A stretch of 64,000 bases of DNA from Spirochaetales bacterium (GTDB lineage Bacteria; Spirochaetota; Spirochaetia; UBA9216): positions 1-64,000 of the forward strand of contig JAEKNX010000014.1 in the NCBI GenBank assembly GCA_016839055.1. The letters run 5' to 3'. The translations under genes were made by a program, and so were the position numbers. Positions 1 to 9,213 of this stretch are shown here, in pieces. The notes under the pieces are model-generated. The model was not told where the DNA came from. It did no database searches and saw only the letters and a list, made by a program, of their open reading frames with translations. Every line of letters starts with the position of its first letter. Within the stretch, counting starts at the first letter, position 1.

Positions 1-114
1 CAGAATGGGCTCAACCCTTATGAATATCTAAGAAAGATTTTTACAAAGGCTCCGTTAATGAATTGCCGTGAAGATTGATATCGGCTACTTGCCTGGAATA
101 TTCATCTCGATTGA
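1..114 (+). pseudogene. IS66-family transposase, decayed C-terminal end
   Basis: Frame 1 encodes a peptide containing NGLNPYEYLRK, which matches the conserved C-terminal region of IS66-type transposases (family pattern NGL-PYxYLR, then a short tail of the form REDWxxLLPWNIDLD). The tail continues past a TGA at 76-78 as YRLLAWNIHLD and ends at a second TGA at 112-114. The first stop sits exactly where the family has tryptophan, so a TGG-to-TGA change is the simplest reading and this copy is probably inactive. The rest of the element lies left of the window. Family assignment rests on motif memory. Confidence 0.72.
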
Positions 115-119
115 TTTTT

Positions 120-145
120 CAGGGTGTGGTTGTTTTGACGCTTAC
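120..145 (+). repeat. IS66-type terminal inverted repeat (element right end)
   Basis: Read on the minus strand from 145, the sequence begins GTAAGCGTC, the typical outer end of IS66-family elements, and it lies 5 bases after the transposase stop codon as expected. The element therefore ends at 145. The matching left end and the expected 8-bp target duplication cannot be checked here. Confidence 0.65.
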
Positions 146-149
146 TTTT

Positions 150-177
150 TTATTGTATTTTCTACATTATACAATAA
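150..177. other. AT-rich inverted repeat beyond the operon terminator
   Basis: TTATTGTA (150-157) pairs with TACAATAA (170-177) around a 12-base loop. It lies between the IS66 end and the ribosomal operon terminator and may back up termination. No other function is visible. Confidence 0.35.
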
Positions 178-210
178 AAAAAAGAGGTGCGTCTGCACCT
201 CTTTTTTTTA
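174..210 (-). terminator. Intrinsic terminator of the S10-alpha operon (bidirectional)
   Basis: AGAGGTGC (183-190) pairs perfectly with GCACCTCT (195-202) across the 4-base loop GTCT. A-runs on the left and T-runs on the right give a U-tract on both strands. It lies 15 bases past the rplQ stop and ends the long minus-strand ribosomal transcript. It would also stop transcription entering from the IS66 side. Confidence 0.9.
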
Positions 211-224
211 TTGTACTGAATAAT

Positions 225-800
225 TTACTCAGCTGATTCTTCAGTTGCTTTCACTTCTTCGGAATCCGCAGTTTTTTCTTTTTCTTTTTCTTCAGCAGGG
301 GCGGCATCTTTAGCATTTTCCGTAGGGACAGCTTCTTCAGAAACCTCAGCTTTAACCGCCTTTTCTTTCTTTACTTCAGGAGCCTTTTCAGTTTTCTCAG
401 CTTTCTTTTTTGGTTTTGCCGCTTTCTTCTTTGGCTCTTCTTTAGCGTCAAAAACGAGCTCGAGAATTACCATTTCAGCAGCATCACCTTTTCTGAGACC
501 GGTTTTTAAAACTCTCGTATATCCTCCCGGTCTATCCTTGTTTACAGGACCGAGTTCAGTAAAAAGCTTGTTAAGAATTTCAGCATCTTTGATATCCCTG
601 TTGATTATTCTTCTGTTATGAACAGAATCAATTTTCGCACGGGTTATCATTTTCTCAGCTGTCCTACGTATTTCAAGAGCTTTAGCCTTTGTCGTAGTTA
701 TTCTTTCATATCTGAATAGAGAGGTAACCATATTTCTGGTCATGGCTTTTCTATGGCTTGTTTTCCTGCTGAGCTTATTACCACCAAGTCTATGCTTCAT
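225..800 (-). CDS. rplQ: 50S ribosomal protein L17 with long charged tail
   Basis: Large-subunit protein near the exit tunnel. Residues 1 to about 117 are a standard L17 (starts [12 protein letters not shown], ends with LELVF). Residues 118-191 form a low-complexity tail rich in Lys, Glu and Ala, first basic ([10 protein letters not shown]) and then acidic, which most L17 proteins of about 120 residues lack. The ATG has an AAGGAAG ribosome binding site. The rpoA stop overlaps the first codons by 11 bases, indicating translational coupling at the end of the alpha operon. Confidence 0.97.
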   Translation of the reverse strand: MKHRLGGNKLSRKTSHRKAMTRNMVTSLFRYERITTTKAKALEIRRTAEKMITRAKIDSVHNRRIINRDIKDAEILNKLFTELGPVNKDRPGGYTRVLKTGLRKGDAAEMVILELVFDAKEEPKKKAAKPKKKAEKTEKAPEVKKEKAVKAEVSEEAVPTENAKDAAPAEEKEKEKTADSEEVKATEESAE

Positions 801-1845
801 TTTCTTCTTCCTTCTTTGATTGTAATTTTCGTGAAGTCTTCAGCACGCTGTAATCTGTCATACCAAGGCTCAAACCCCACTCGCTCAGTTTTTCCTTAAT
901 CTCAAGAAGTGATTTCTTACCGAAATTCCTGGTCTTAGCAATTTCATCTTCACTTCTTCTTGTAAGGTCACCTATGGTTTTAATGTTAGCATTCTTAAGA
1001 CAGTTACTAGATCTCACAGACAGCTCAAGTTCTTCAACAGGCGTATCAAGTATGGTCTTAATACGTTCTTCTTCCTCATCAACTTCTTCATCTCCCCCAA
1101 TCGTGTCTTCATCGAAATTGATGAAAATAGTAAAATGGTCCTTTGCAATCTTTGCCGCTTCGGCAACTGCATCTTCAGGAGAAATGCTTCCGTCTGTTTC
1201 TACATCAATAATAAGTTTATCATAGTCATTTCTCTGACCAATTCTAGTGTTTTCAATTTCATAACTAACCTTAACTATTGGAGAAAAAACAGAATCTATA
1301 GCTATTGTACCAATGACTTCGATATATTTTTCATTCACCTCAGCCGGAACATATCCGCGTCCAAGGTCTATCTGAACCTCGATATCAAGATTCGCTTTAT
1401 CCATCATTGTAGCTATTTTAAGATCTTGATTTATAATCTCGATCTCTTCATCAACATTAAAATTAGCTCCGGTTATTTCACCGCTGCCTCTCAGTTCAAA
1501 ATTGATGACTTTTTGTTCAATATCTTCGGGCAACTTTATTCTAAGCTGTTTGAGATTATTTATAACTTCAGGAGTATCTTCAACTATTTCAGGGATAGCT
1601 TCAAACTCACTTGAAATCATATGAGGAGTTCCTTCCTCATCATAACTCGTGATCTTAATTGCAGAAACTGCATATCCCTGAATAGAGGAAAGTAATATTC
1701 TTCTCAGCGTATTCCCGATGGTTGTTCCGAATCCTCGTTCAAATGGATAAGCAACAAATCTTCCGACATTGCTGCTTATCTCACTGTGCTCAAAGGATAT
1801 ACCTTTCGGCTTCTTAAATCCCTTTAAAAGATTTTTCCGCGCCAT
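790..1845 (-). CDS. rpoA: DNA-directed RNA polymerase subunit alpha
   Basis: Alpha subunit: the N-terminal domain (to about residue 230) dimerises and assembles beta and beta-prime, and the C-terminal domain contacts UP elements and activators. The helix-hairpin-helix core [12 protein letters not shown] is visible in the C-terminal domain. The linker is strongly acidic (DEEVDEEEE). I start at the ATG at 1845 ([10 protein letters not shown]), which follows a GGGAG site by six bases, rather than the in-frame ATG at 1896. Product 351 residues. It lies between rpsD and rplQ, the usual alpha-operon order. Confidence 0.97.
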   Translation of the reverse strand: MARKNLLKGFKKPKGISFEHSEISSNVGRFVAYPFERGFGTTIGNTLRRILLSSIQGYAVSAIKITSYDEEGTPHMISSEFEAIPEIVEDTPEVINNLKQLRIKLPEDIEQKVINFELRGSGEITGANFNVDEEIEIINQDLKIATMMDKANLDIEVQIDLGRGYVPAEVNEKYIEVIGTIAIDSVFSPIVKVSYEIENTRIGQRNDYDKLIIDVETDGSISPEDAVAEAAKIAKDHFTIFINFDEDTIGGDEEVDEEEERIKTILDTPVEELELSVRSSNCLKNANIKTIGDLTRRSEDEIAKTRNFGKKSLLEIKEKLSEWGLSLGMTDYSVLKTSRKLQSKKEEENEA

Positions 1846-1861
1846 GTGCACTCCCTGTTTT

Positions 1862-2497
1862 TTATCTTGAATATAGCTCAACGATAAGCTGTTCATTCAG
1901 ATCCGCAAGATCAGCTACATCGCTTCTCAGCGGCAATGCCTTAACTGTTCCTTTCATTGCATCAGGATCAACGTCAAGCCATGGATAAACACCTGATTTG
2001 GTGTATTCCTTTAGACTTTCCTTGATCACAACCAGCTGCTTGCTGCTCTCTTTAACTTCTACAACATCATTCTCTTTAACAACGTATGACGCAATAGTGA
2101 CTTTCTTACCGTTCACACAGACATGTCCGTGTGATACCAGTTGTCTGGCCTGGTTTCTAGAAGATGCAAATCTCATTCTGAAGACAATGTTATCAAGCCT
2201 TCTTTCAAGAAGCACTATAAGATTTTCACCGGTTTGACCCTTCATCTTGTCTGCTTTTGTAAAGAAGATTTTAAATTGCTTTTCAAGCATTCCATAAGTT
2301 CTTTTAAGTTTCTGTTTCTCTCGGAGCTGGATTCCATAGTCAGACATCTTTCCCTGTCTTGTTCTCGGACCCTTTCCGGGAGGATTTCTTTTCTTTGTAA
2401 TCGGGCATTTGCTGCTTTTGCATCTTTCGCCCTTCAAATAAAGCCTTTTCTTTTCAGCTCTGCATAGTCTGCACTGAGGGCCTGTATTTCTTGCCAT
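1862..2497 (-). CDS. rpsD: 30S ribosomal protein S4 (zinc-binding form)
   Basis: 16S rRNA-binding assembly protein, and in many bacteria the translational repressor of the alpha operon. The N-terminus carries four cysteines (C9, C12, C26, C31) arranged as a zinc site, the C+ form of S4. The S4 RNA-binding domain follows ([19 protein letters not shown]). Start chosen at 2497 (MARNTGPQ) behind a GGGAGA site. An upstream in-frame ATG at 2542 would overlap rpsK. Product 211 residues. Confidence 0.97.
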   Translation of the reverse strand: MARNTGPQCRLCRAEKKRLYLKGERCKSSKCPITKKRNPPGKGPRTRQGKMSDYGIQLREKQKLKRTYGMLEKQFKIFFTKADKMKGQTGENLIVLLERRLDNIVFRMRFASSRNQARQLVSHGHVCVNGKKVTIASYVVKENDVVEVKESSKQLVVIKESLKEYTKSGVYPWLDVDPDAMKGTVKALPLRSDVADLADLNEQLIVELYSR

Positions 2498-2507
2498 TAT
2501 TGTCTCC

Positions 2508-2888
2508 CTATACCCTTCTGCTCTTTCTCGGTCTGCATCCATTATGAGGGATAGGAGTCATATCAACAATTCCTTTTACCCACAGTCCAAGATTACCAAG
2601 AGAACGTATAGCTGATTCCCGGCCAACACCAGGACCTTTAACGTAGACATGTACTGACTGTAAACCGTAATCCATTGCCTTCTTAGCGGCTGTTTCAGCT
2701 GTAGTCTGAGCAGCATAAGGAGTAGATTTTTTAGCTCCACGAAATCCGAGTCCGCCGGCGCTTGCCCACGATACGGCATTTCCGTTTAAATCGGTAATGG
2801 TTACTATAGTATTATTGAAGGTAGCCTGAATATAGACGTTGCCTTCCTGTACCGTCTTCTTTTCTTTCTTTTTCTTAACCTTAGCCAA
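2508..2888 (-). CDS. rpsK: 30S ribosomal protein S11
   Basis: Platform protein of the small subunit. The typical core ([12 protein letters not shown], then [14 protein letters not shown]) and the conserved C-terminus [16 protein letters not shown] are present. The start codon is TTG (2886-2888) behind a GGAGG site nine bases upstream. Product 126 residues. It lies between rpsM and rpsD. Confidence 0.96.
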   Translation of the reverse strand: MAKVKKKKEKKTVQEGNVYIQATFNNTIVTITDLNGNAVSWASAGGLGFRGAKKSTPYAAQTTAETAAKKAMDYGLQSVHVYVKGPGVGRESAIRSLGNLGLWVKGIVDMTPIPHNGCRPRKSRRV

Positions 2889-2905
2889 TGCGATTTACCT
2901 CCGAC

Positions 2906-3280
2906 CTATTTTGTTGCTTTCTTTTTACCGGCAACGGTCTTCTTTTTACCCTTTCTAGTACGAGCATTGGTTTTAGTCCTCTGCCCCCTAACGGGTAATC
3001 CTCTTCTATGCCTAAGCCCTCTGTAACAACCTATGTCCATCAGCCTCTTAATATTAAGAGCTGTTTCAGTTCTTAGCCGACCTTCAACCTTGTACTCATT
3101 ATCAAGAATCTGACGTAGCTTAGCTACATCATCGCTTGATAAATCATTCATCCTGCTGTTCGGATCAACACCGAGCTTCGTACAAATATCGACAGCCGTT
3201 GTTCGACCGATTCCGTAGATATATGTCAATGCGATCTTAATCTGTTTATTAGGAAGGTCTACACCTGCAATTCGTGCCAT
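2906..3280 (-). CDS. rpsM: 30S ribosomal protein S13
   Basis: Head protein that contacts the P-site tRNA and bridges to the large subunit. The family start [13 protein letters not shown], the helix-two-turn-helix region and the basic C-terminal tail ([16 protein letters not shown]) are visible. ATG at 3280 is preceded by GGGGGAT. The codon just before it is TTG and could extend the frame by one residue, but the spacing favours the ATG. Confidence 0.96.
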   Translation of the reverse strand: MARIAGVDLPNKQIKIALTYIYGIGRTTAVDICTKLGVDPNSRMNDLSSDDVAKLRQILDNEYKVEGRLRTETALNIKRLMDIGCYRGLRHRRGLPVRGQRTKTNARTRKGKKKTVAGKKKATK

Positions 3281-3290
3281 CAATATCCCC

Positions 3291-3404
3291 CTATTTCTGT
3301 CTCTGCTTATGTTTCGGGACAGTGCAGATAATTCTCAGCACTCCCCTTCTTCTAATAACCTTGCATTTATCACACATGGGTTTAACACTTGCTCTAACTT
3401 TCAC
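3291..3404 (-). CDS. rpmJ: 50S ribosomal protein L36
   Basis: Tiny zinc-ribbon protein of 37 residues. I read [20 protein letters not shown] through to a stop at 3291, with the CxxC pair (CDKC) and a later Cys and His completing the zinc site of the C+ form. The start codon is GTG (3402-3404) behind AAGGGG. Position between secY and rpsM is the usual one, but infA and map, often found here, are missing. Confidence 0.95.
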   Translation of the reverse strand: MKVRASVKPMCDKCKVIRRRGVLRIICTVPKHKQRQK

Positions 3405-3417
3405 TGTTTACCCCTTA

Positions 3418-4740
3418 TTATAGATTCCTGGATTTAATCTTACCCTTCTTAACAAAGCCTTCTTGATGATGCATTCTCATATGCCCTTCAATCTGTGACA
3501 TTGTATCGAGGTCTACTCCAACCATAATCAAGAGCGATGTACCGCCTAGCAGCATTGCTGCTGTTGCCGGAAAATTAAACAACGCCTGTAGTATAGTAGG
3601 AATAATTGCTATAAAAGCAAGAAATATTGCTCCAGGTAATATTATTCTATTCAAAATCCGCAGTAGGTGTTCTTCAAGTTTATCTGATCTTACCCCGGGT
3701 ATTGAACCGCCGTTTTCCCTGATCTGCCTTGCAATTTCCGCAGGATTAAGTGTTGCCTGTGTATAGAAATATGCAAAGAAAATAATCAGTAAAGTATATA
3801 TTATCAAATAAGCGGGACCACTAGGTCTCAGCCAGTAAGAGAAGTTGGCAAGCCACTTAATATCTCCACCAAGACTGTTACTTATCTGAAGTAAAAATGT
3901 AAGTATGGAAGATGCGAATATTACAGGAATAACTCCTGATGGATTGATTTTAAAAGGAATGTATGTGCTCTGTGCACCGTACATTTTTCTTCCTACAACC
4001 CTCTTCGCGTAGTGCACCGGAATCTTCCGCTGTCCTTGCTGTTCGTAGATTACAAGAGCCACGACTACAACAAACATAGCCAGAACGATAATAACAAATA
4101 CAGGGTTAAGTGCATCTTCCCGGACAGCCCTTAATATAGAAGCAAAGGCGTTCGGCATCCGTGCAACAATACCGGCAAAAATTATTAACGAAATACCGTT
4201 ACCTACTCCACGCTGGGTAATCTGTTCACCCATCCACATCAGGAAAACTGTTCCTGCAGTTACTGTCAGCATCGCTATAAACGTGTAGGGAAGCCTGGCA
4301 ATCGAAATTGCATCAGGTATCTGATCAGCGTAAACAGTAACAACATATGACTGTATAAGACATACTACAACAGTTCCATACCGTACATATCTTTGTATTT
4401 TCTTTCTGCCGCCGTCTTCTTCTGATATTTTCTTAAGAAAAGGAAATACCATCAGAAGAAGCTGCATTATTATAGACATCGAAATATAAGGCATAATACC
4501 AAGCATGAAGATGGAGAAGTTTTTAAAACCTCCACCTGAGAAAAAATCGATATACTCAGTTATTCCAATAGCATTTGCACCTTCCTGCGCCATAAAATAC
4601 AACTTAAGAGCATTCATATTAATTCCAGGAATAGGAATAGAAACTCCAAGTCTGTACACTATAAGCATAAGAACAGTAAAAAGGATCCTATCTCTTAAAT
4701 CCTTAACACGCATCATATCTGCAAGCTTATTACTGGCCAT
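3418..4740 (-). CDS. secY: Protein translocase subunit SecY
   Basis: Channel-forming subunit of the SecYEG translocon in the inner membrane. The 440-residue protein shows about ten hydrophobic segments, the early SIPIPGIN region after TM1, the cytosolic loop with QQGQRKIPVHYAKR and the C-terminal RGGTSLLIMVGV-type segment. secE lies at 27.6 kb in the same supercluster. The secY ATG follows the rplO stop by a single base, so translation is probably coupled. Confidence 0.97.
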   Translation of the reverse strand: MASNKLADMMRVKDLRDRILFTVLMLIVYRLGVSIPIPGINMNALKLYFMAQEGANAIGITEYIDFFSGGGFKNFSIFMLGIMPYISMSIIMQLLLMVFPFLKKISEEDGGRKKIQRYVRYGTVVVCLIQSYVVTVYADQIPDAISIARLPYTFIAMLTVTAGTVFLMWMGEQITQRGVGNGISLIIFAGIVARMPNAFASILRAVREDALNPVFVIIVLAMFVVVVALVIYEQQGQRKIPVHYAKRVVGRKMYGAQSTYIPFKINPSGVIPVIFASSILTFLLQISNSLGGDIKWLANFSYWLRPSGPAYLIIYTLLIIFFAYFYTQATLNPAEIARQIRENGGSIPGVRSDKLEEHLLRILNRIILPGAIFLAFIAIIPTILQALFNFPATAAMLLGGTSLLIMVGVDLDTMSQIEGHMRMHHQEGFVKKGKIKSRNL

Positions 4741-4741
4741 T

Positions 4742-5188
4742 CTAACCTTCTTTAACTACGATATTTCCACCGGCTTTTTCAATTTTCTCTTTTGCTCCGG
4801 CAGATACCTTTTCTACATCTATAGTAAGTTTCTTGGTAACTTCTCCATCACCAAGGATTTTGACCCTTATGTTTTTCCCTTTCACAATACCCTTATCTTT
4901 AAGGGTCTCAAGGTTAACAGTGTCTCCATCGGAAAACTTATCTTCAAGCTCTCTGAGATTAACGGTTTTATAATCAATTTTAAAAGGGTGATTAGAAAAA
5001 CCACGTCTGGCGACTCTTCTGTAAAGAGGCATCTGTCCGCCCTCAAAGCCTAGTCTTACACCACCACCAGATCTGGCATTCTGCCCGTTCGAACCTCTTC
5101 CGCTAGTTCCGCCTCTTGTAGAGCCGTTTCCGCGTCCGACTATTCTTTTCTTTTTTGTTGCGCCTTTCGGTGCTCTGATTTCATCCAT
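4742..5188 (-). CDS. rplO: 50S ribosomal protein L15
   Basis: Late-assembly large-subunit protein of 148 residues. The glycine/arginine-rich N-terminal arm (GRGNGSTRGGTSGRGSNGQ) and the GGQMPLYRRVARRGF motif are diagnostic. The extreme N-terminus (MDEIRAPKGATKKK) differs from the common MKL start. ATG is preceded by GGAG. It lies in the conserved rpmD-rplO-secY order. Confidence 0.96.
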   Translation of the reverse strand: MDEIRAPKGATKKKRIVGRGNGSTRGGTSGRGSNGQNARSGGGVRLGFEGGQMPLYRRVARRGFSNHPFKIDYKTVNLRELEDKFSDGDTVNLETLKDKGIVKGKNIRVKILGDGEVTKKLTIDVEKVSAGAKEKIEKAGGNIVVKEG

Positions 5189-5190
5189 AT

Positions 5191-5388
5191 TTAGCTTATC
5201 TCCTCAACTTTCACAAGGTGTGAGACAGTATTTACCATACCCAATATTGCAGGATTTGCATCCTTAATAACTGACTGGTGTATTTTCCGGATTCCAAGAG
5301 CTTTAAGCGTCTTAACCTGATTAGGTTTTCTACCGATAAAACTACGAACCAGTTCAATCTTTATCTGTTTTCCCGTCTTGTTGGCCAT
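5191..5388 (-). CDS. rpmD: 50S ribosomal protein L30
   Basis: Small ferredoxin-like-fold protein of 65 residues, recognised by [16 protein letters not shown] and [13 protein letters not shown]. The first of two adjacent ATGs (5391) is only three bases from the GGGG site, so the second (5388, MANKTG) is preferred. The reading frame abuts the rpsE stop codon. Confidence 0.95.
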   Translation of the reverse strand: MANKTGKQIKIELVRSFIGRKPNQVKTLKALGIRKIHQSVIKDANPAILGMVNTVSHLVKVEEIS

Positions 5389-5390
5389 CA

Positions 5391-5885
5391 TTATCCCCAC
5401 ATGTCAGCGAGAGTTTTGCCTCTGCCTTTTGCTATATTTCTGGCGTTCATCATATTCTCAAGTCCGTTGAATACAGCTTTTGTAATATTCATTGTATTTC
5501 CCGAGCCTAAAGACTTGCTGAGAATATTATTGATTCCGCTTACTTCCATTACAGCACGAACAGGACCGCCTGCAATAATTCCAGTTCCGGGCGCTGCCGG
5601 TTTGAGAATTACCTTAGCGCTCTTATACTCGCCGATATATTCATGCGGTATAGTGCTGTTTTTAATAGGAACAGTAATCATGTTTTTCTTAGCTTTTTCA
5701 ACAGATTTTCTGATTGCTTCAGAAACATCGTTAGCCTTACCAAAACCATAGCCGACTTTTCCGTTCTTATTGCCTACAACTACCAGCGCTGAGAATGAGA
5801 ATCTTCTACCGCCCTTTACAACTTTGGCAACCCTGTTGAGTTTTACAAGCTTTTCAACATATTCTTTATCGTTTGCAGCTTCCAA
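5391..5885 (-). CDS. rpsE: 30S ribosomal protein S5
   Basis: Decoding-fidelity protein. The N-terminal dsRNA-binding fold ([28 protein letters not shown]) and the C-terminal domain ([19 protein letters not shown]) are present. The start codon is TTG (5883-5885) preceded six bases upstream by a perfect AGGAGG, and no ATG is available nearby. Product 164 residues, the usual length. Confidence 0.96.
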   Translation of the reverse strand: MEAANDKEYVEKLVKLNRVAKVVKGGRRFSFSALVVVGNKNGKVGYGFGKANDVSEAIRKSVEKAKKNMITVPIKNSTIPHEYIGEYKSAKVILKPAAPGTGIIAGGPVRAVMEVSGINNILSKSLGSGNTMNITKAVFNGLENMMNARNIAKGRGKTLADMWG

Positions 5886-5895
5886 ATTCTTCCTC

Positions 5896-6255
5896 CTAGA
5901 TGGTTATACCGGTTTTTCTGGCACCGTCAGCTATTGCTTTTACTTTACCGTGATAGATATATCCGTTTCTATCAAATACAACCCTGGTAACCTTCTTTTC
6001 TTTAAGACGCTCACCGATAAGTTCGCCGAGTTTCGCAGCACCTTCAACAGTTGAAGCAATCGCTTTATTATCTTTTTCAAGATTATTTGCGTAAGCAATT
6101 GTCTTTCCGCTCTGATCATCAATGACCTGAACATAAAGATACTTGCTGCTCTTAAAAACACTCATTCTGGGTCGTTCAGCAGTTCCATGAACAGTCTTTC
6201 TAACGTGCTTCTTCCTGCGAACTCTTCTATTTGCTTTCTCTATTAGCTTCTTCAT
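5896..6255 (-). CDS. rplR: 50S ribosomal protein L18
   Basis: 5S rRNA-binding protein of the central protuberance, 119 residues. It has the basic N-terminal arm (RRVRRKKHVRKTVHG), the RPRMSVFKSSKYLYVQVIDD core and the FDRNGYIYHGKVKA C-terminal motif. It sits between rplF and rpsE in canonical spc order. L5, its assembly partner on 5S rRNA, is encoded a few genes upstream. Confidence 0.96.
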   Translation of the reverse strand: MKKLIEKANRRVRRKKHVRKTVHGTAERPRMSVFKSSKYLYVQVIDDQSGKTIAYANNLEKDNKAIASTVEGAAKLGELIGERLKEKKVTRVVFDRNGYIYHGKVKAIADGARKTGITI

Positions 6256-6264
6256 TTAAATACC

Positions 6265-6801
6265 CTACTTAATACCAGATTTACCAATCTTACGTCTGAT
6301 ATTCTCATCTTCATACCGGATACCTTTGCCTTTATAAGGCTCAGGTGGTCTGAGCGATCTTATTTCTGCACTAACCTGACCTACTCTCTGCTTATCAATA
6401 CCTGAGACCGTCACCTTAGTGCCTTCACAGACGATAGTGATTCCCTCTCCGATATAATAATCAATCGGCTGAGAAAAACCCAGGTTAAGAGTAAGGACAT
6501 CATTGTTAACTTCAGCCCTATAACCAACTCCATTGACAATCAGACTCTTTGAGAAGCCTTTTGTTACTCCATCAACCATGTTACTGATCAAAGATCTGTA
6601 AAGACCATGGTATGAGTGTGCGACCTTGGTGTCTTTCATCGGGCTAACTAGAACTACGTTCTCTTCAACCTTGACTTCAACTTCGGGCTTGTAATCCTGC
6701 TCCAGTTTTCCTTTAGGGCCTTCAACAGTAATAAGGTTGCCATTGACACTGACCTTAACACCCTGAGGAATCTCTACTGGTAATTTTCCTATTCGAGACA
6801 T
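6265..6801 (-). CDS. rplF: 50S ribosomal protein L6
   Basis: Large-subunit protein near the factor-binding site, 178 residues, two repeated alpha/beta domains. Starts MSRIGKLPVEIPQGV and ends with the conserved PEPYKGKGIRYEDE segment. ATG behind a GGGGAAG site. Position between rpsH and rplR is standard. Confidence 0.97.
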   Translation of the reverse strand: MSRIGKLPVEIPQGVKVSVNGNLITVEGPKGKLEQDYKPEVEVKVEENVVLVSPMKDTKVAHSYHGLYRSLISNMVDGVTKGFSKSLIVNGVGYRAEVNNDVLTLNLGFSQPIDYYIGEGITIVCEGTKVTVSGIDKQRVGQVSAEIRSLRPPEPYKGKGIRYEDENIRRKIGKSGIK

Positions 6802-6816
6802 CGTACTTCCCCTATT

Positions 6817-7215
6817 CTACCAAACTGAGCAAATAAGCTCGCCACCGACTTTCTTCTCAGCTGCTTTCTTGCCTGTTGTAACACCCGTAGAAGTAGACAC
6901 TATTAAAGTTCCATAGCCGTTGAAAATTCTCGGCATTTTTTTGTAACTGGAATAGATTCTTCTTCCCGGTTTTGAAATTTTCTTTATACCATGAATGATA
7001 GGCTGATCTTCTTCAGCATATTTTAGAAATATTCTGATAAAGTTTATCCCATCAATCGTAGTCTTCTTAAAATTCTTAACATAACCTTCATTCTTCAGAA
7101 TCTTGACTATTTCAAGCTTCAATTTTGATGTAGGTATATCAACCCTGTCAAATTTCGCACTGTTTGCGTTTCTTATTTTAGTTAACATATCAGCTACAGG
7201 ATCTGAAACTGCCAT
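6817..7215 (-). CDS. rpsH: 30S ribosomal protein S8
   Basis: Central-domain 16S rRNA-binding protein and, in enterobacteria, the repressor of the spc operon. The 132-residue protein begins with [14 protein letters not shown] and ends with the conserved [12 protein letters not shown] motif and [13 protein letters not shown] is preceded by GGGAGA. Whether S8 autoregulates here cannot be judged from the sequence. Confidence 0.97.
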   Translation of the reverse strand: MAVSDPVADMLTKIRNANSAKFDRVDIPTSKLKLEIVKILKNEGYVKNFKKTTIDGINFIRIFLKYAEEDQPIIHGIKKISKPGRRIYSSYKKMPRIFNGYGTLIVSTSTGVTTGKKAAEKKVGGELICSVW

Positions 7216-7225
7216 ATTATTCTCC

Positions 7226-7411
7226 CTACCAGCTGGATTTTGTTACGCCCGGAATAAGACCTTCACTGGCGTATTTTCTGAAACAAACTCTACACATTTG
7301 AAACTTCCGCATATAGCCCCTAGGTCTGCCACAGACTCTGCATCTGTTCACTTTTCTCGTACTATATTTCGGAGTCCGGTTAGCTTTTACAATCATCGAT
7401 TTTTTAGCCAT
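7226..7411 (-). CDS. rpsN: 30S ribosomal protein S14, zinc-binding (type Z)
   Basis: Short 61-residue S14 with a zinc knuckle: C24-x2-C27 and C40-x2-C43 (CRVC ... CRVC). This is the C+ paralogue. The longer zinc-free form of about 100 residues, used under zinc limitation by some bacteria, is not in the window. ATG preceded by GGAG. Located between rplE and rpsH. Confidence 0.96.
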   Translation of the reverse strand: MAKKSMIVKANRTPKYSTRKVNRCRVCGRPRGYMRKFQMCRVCFRKYASEGLIPGVTKSSW

Positions 7412-7420
7412 TATCTACTC

Positions 7421-7978
7421 CTATTTCCTGAACGGCATGCCGAGCTTCTGCAGAAGACTCTTGGCTTCCTGGTCAGTCCTGGCTGTTGTAACGATCGCTA
7501 TGTTAAGGCCACTGACCCTTTCAATCTTATCGTAATCAATTTCAGGAAAAATAATCTGCTCAGTAATTCCAAGAGAGTAATTTCCATTACCGTCGAATGC
7601 GTTTGGATTTGTTCCTCTAAAGTCTTTTACTCGTGGAAGAGCTACACATGTGAATCTTTCATAAAACTCCCACATATATGTACCTCTAAGAGTAACCTTA
7701 GCACCAATTTCCATTCCTTCACGCAGTTTGAAGTTTGATATAGACTTTCTGGCCTTTGTCTTAACAGCCTTCTGTCCAGTTATCAGTTCTATCTCATTAA
7801 CCGCAGATTCAAGAAACTTCTTATTAGCAATAGCGTCTCCGCATCCAATACTCACTACAATTTTCTCAAGTGTGGGGATCTGCATGGGAGAACTGTATCC
7901 AAATTCTTCCAGAAGTTCTTTTGCTATTTTTTCTTTATAGAACTTCTTCATTGTTGGTACGTATACATTTACTGCCAT
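7421..7978 (-). CDS. rplE: 50S ribosomal protein L5
   Basis: 5S rRNA-binding protein of the central protuberance. I take the ATG at 7978 ([16 protein letters not shown], 185 residues), whose A overlaps the rplX TAA stop as TAATG, behind a GGGGAT site. An in-frame ATG further upstream (7996) lies inside rplX. The motifs [11 protein letters not shown] and [21 protein letters not shown] are conserved L5 segments. Confidence 0.96.
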   Translation of the reverse strand: MAVNVYVPTMKKFYKEKIAKELLEEFGYSSPMQIPTLEKIVVSIGCGDAIANKKFLESAVNEIELITGQKAVKTKARKSISNFKLREGMEIGAKVTLRGTYMWEFYERFTCVALPRVKDFRGTNPNAFDGNGNYSLGITEQIIFPEIDYDKIERVSGLNIAIVTTARTDQEAKSLLQKLGMPFRK

Positions 7979-8289
7979 TAGATCGTATCCCCGCATTTCT
8001 TACAAATTCTCGTCTTTTCTTTGCCGTCAACTTTAAAACCAAGTCTGGTTGGTCCACATTTCTTGCAGATCATCCTGACATTGGATATATCCATTGCCGC
8101 TTCAATACTGACGATTCCGCCCTTCTCGTTCTGGCTTTTGGGTTTCATGGCTTTTTTGACAAGATTCACACCCTGTACGACAACACGGCCTTTATTACTG
8201 TCAATTTTGACAACTTTGCCGGTCTTGCCTTTATCTTTTCCACAAACGACCTTAACGGTATCGTTTTTTTTAATCTTATATTTGACCAT
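7978..8289 (-). CDS. rplX: 50S ribosomal protein L24
   Basis: Assembly-initiator protein with an N-terminal KOW motif ([17 protein letters not shown]). Two CxxC pairs near the C-terminus (ICKKC twice) mark the zinc-binding form. Two adjacent ATGs exist (8292 and 8289). The second has better spacing from the GGAG site. The product is about 103 residues and the gene is coupled to rplE by a one-base overlap. Confidence 0.95.
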   Translation of the reverse strand: MVKYKIKKNDTVKVVCGKDKGKTGKVVKIDSNKGRVVVQGVNLVKKAMKPKSQNEKGGIVSIEAAMDISNVRMICKKCGPTRLGFKVDGKEKTRICKKCGDTI

Positions 8290-8301
8290 CATTGAACTCC
8301 T

Positions 8302-8670
8302 TTAAAGAACCTCAGGGGCAAGAGAGACAATCTTCATAAATCCATCGTCACGAAGCTCTCTGGCTACTGGCCCAAAAATTCTTTTTCCTTTTGGAGCCTG
8401 GTTGGCATCAAGGATAACACAGGCATTATCATCAAATCTGATATAAGTTCCATCAGGTCTTCTAAATTCCTTACTGACTCTGACAATAACCGCACGCTGT
8501 ACATCACCCTTTTTAATAGCCGCGTTAGGCAAAGCATCTTTTACAGCTACGACGATTATATCTCCAATTCCTGCTACCATCTTGTGACTTCCGCCAAGAA
8601 CCTTAATACACTGAACTCTTTTTGCTCCGCTGTTATCCGCCACATTCAGATACGTTTGCATCTGGATCAT
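8302..8670 (-). CDS. rplN: 50S ribosomal protein L14
   Basis: 122-residue beta-barrel protein at the subunit interface, next to the L19/L3 cluster. The conserved start [17 protein letters not shown] and the [16 protein letters not shown] segment identify it. ATG behind GGAG. About 50 bases separate it from rpsQ upstream. Confidence 0.97.
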   Translation of the reverse strand: MIQMQTYLNVADNSGAKRVQCIKVLGGSHKMVAGIGDIIVVAVKDALPNAAIKKGDVQRAVIVRVSKEFRRPDGTYIRFDDNACVILDANQAPKGKRIFGPVARELRDDGFMKIVSLAPEVL

Positions 8671-8724
8671 ATCACCACTCCTTTAAGCAAAATTACTTAA
8701 GTTAATTGCTTTAGCAATCAAATG

Positions 8725-9000
8725 CTATTTTGCTCTTTCCACTATCTCAACAAGACGCCAGCACTTATCTCTACTGATAGGTCTGGACTCTATCACACGG
8801 ACAGTATCTCCGATATTGGCTTCATTCTTCTCATCGTGCGCTTTAATCTTCTTGCTTCTTGCAAGGTATTTCTTATAAAGCTTATGAAGCTTCCTAGTAC
8901 TTACCTTGACGACGATTGTTTTTTCCATCTTATCGCTGACAACTACACCTGTATATGTCTTATTGTAACCCTTGGTCTTTTCTACCGCACTAGTATCCAC
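8725..9000 (-). CDS. rpsQ: 30S ribosomal protein S17
   Basis: Primary 16S rRNA-binding OB-fold protein, 91 residues. [18 protein letters not shown] and the [20 protein letters not shown] region are diagnostic. The start codon is GTG (8998-9000) with a GGAGAG site. It carries a short extra N-terminal arm ([13 protein letters not shown]) compared with the 84-residue E. coli protein. Confidence 0.95.
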   Translation of the reverse strand: MDTSAVEKTKGYNKTYTGVVVSDKMEKTIVVKVSTRKLHKLYKKYLARSKKIKAHDEKNEANIGDTVRVIESRPISRDKCWRLVEIVERAK

Positions 9001-9009
9001 AATTCTCTC

Positions 9010-9213
9010 CTACTTAGCCTTACGTATTCCGAGTGCATACTCATGAATAATCGTATTAAGCCTTGCTATATTTCTTCTGAGAGTTCTTAACTCAATTGGA
9101 CTTTCAACATGACCAAGTACCCTGCTGAATCTGGTGTCCATGGACTTCTTCTTAAGCTCTTCGCGCTTATTCTTGAGTTCTTCGTATGTTAAATCACTAA
9201 ATGAATCTTTCAT
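9010..9213 (-). CDS. rpmC: 50S ribosomal protein L29
   Basis: Helical hairpin protein near the exit tunnel, a docking site for trigger factor and SRP, 67 residues. Recognised by the charged helix [20 protein letters not shown] and the [13 protein letters not shown] helix. Its ATG overlaps the rplP stop by four bases. Confidence 0.94.
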   Translation of the reverse strand: MKDSFSDLTYEELKNKREELKKKSMDTRFSRVLGHVESPIELRTLRRNIARLNTIIHEYALGIRKAK

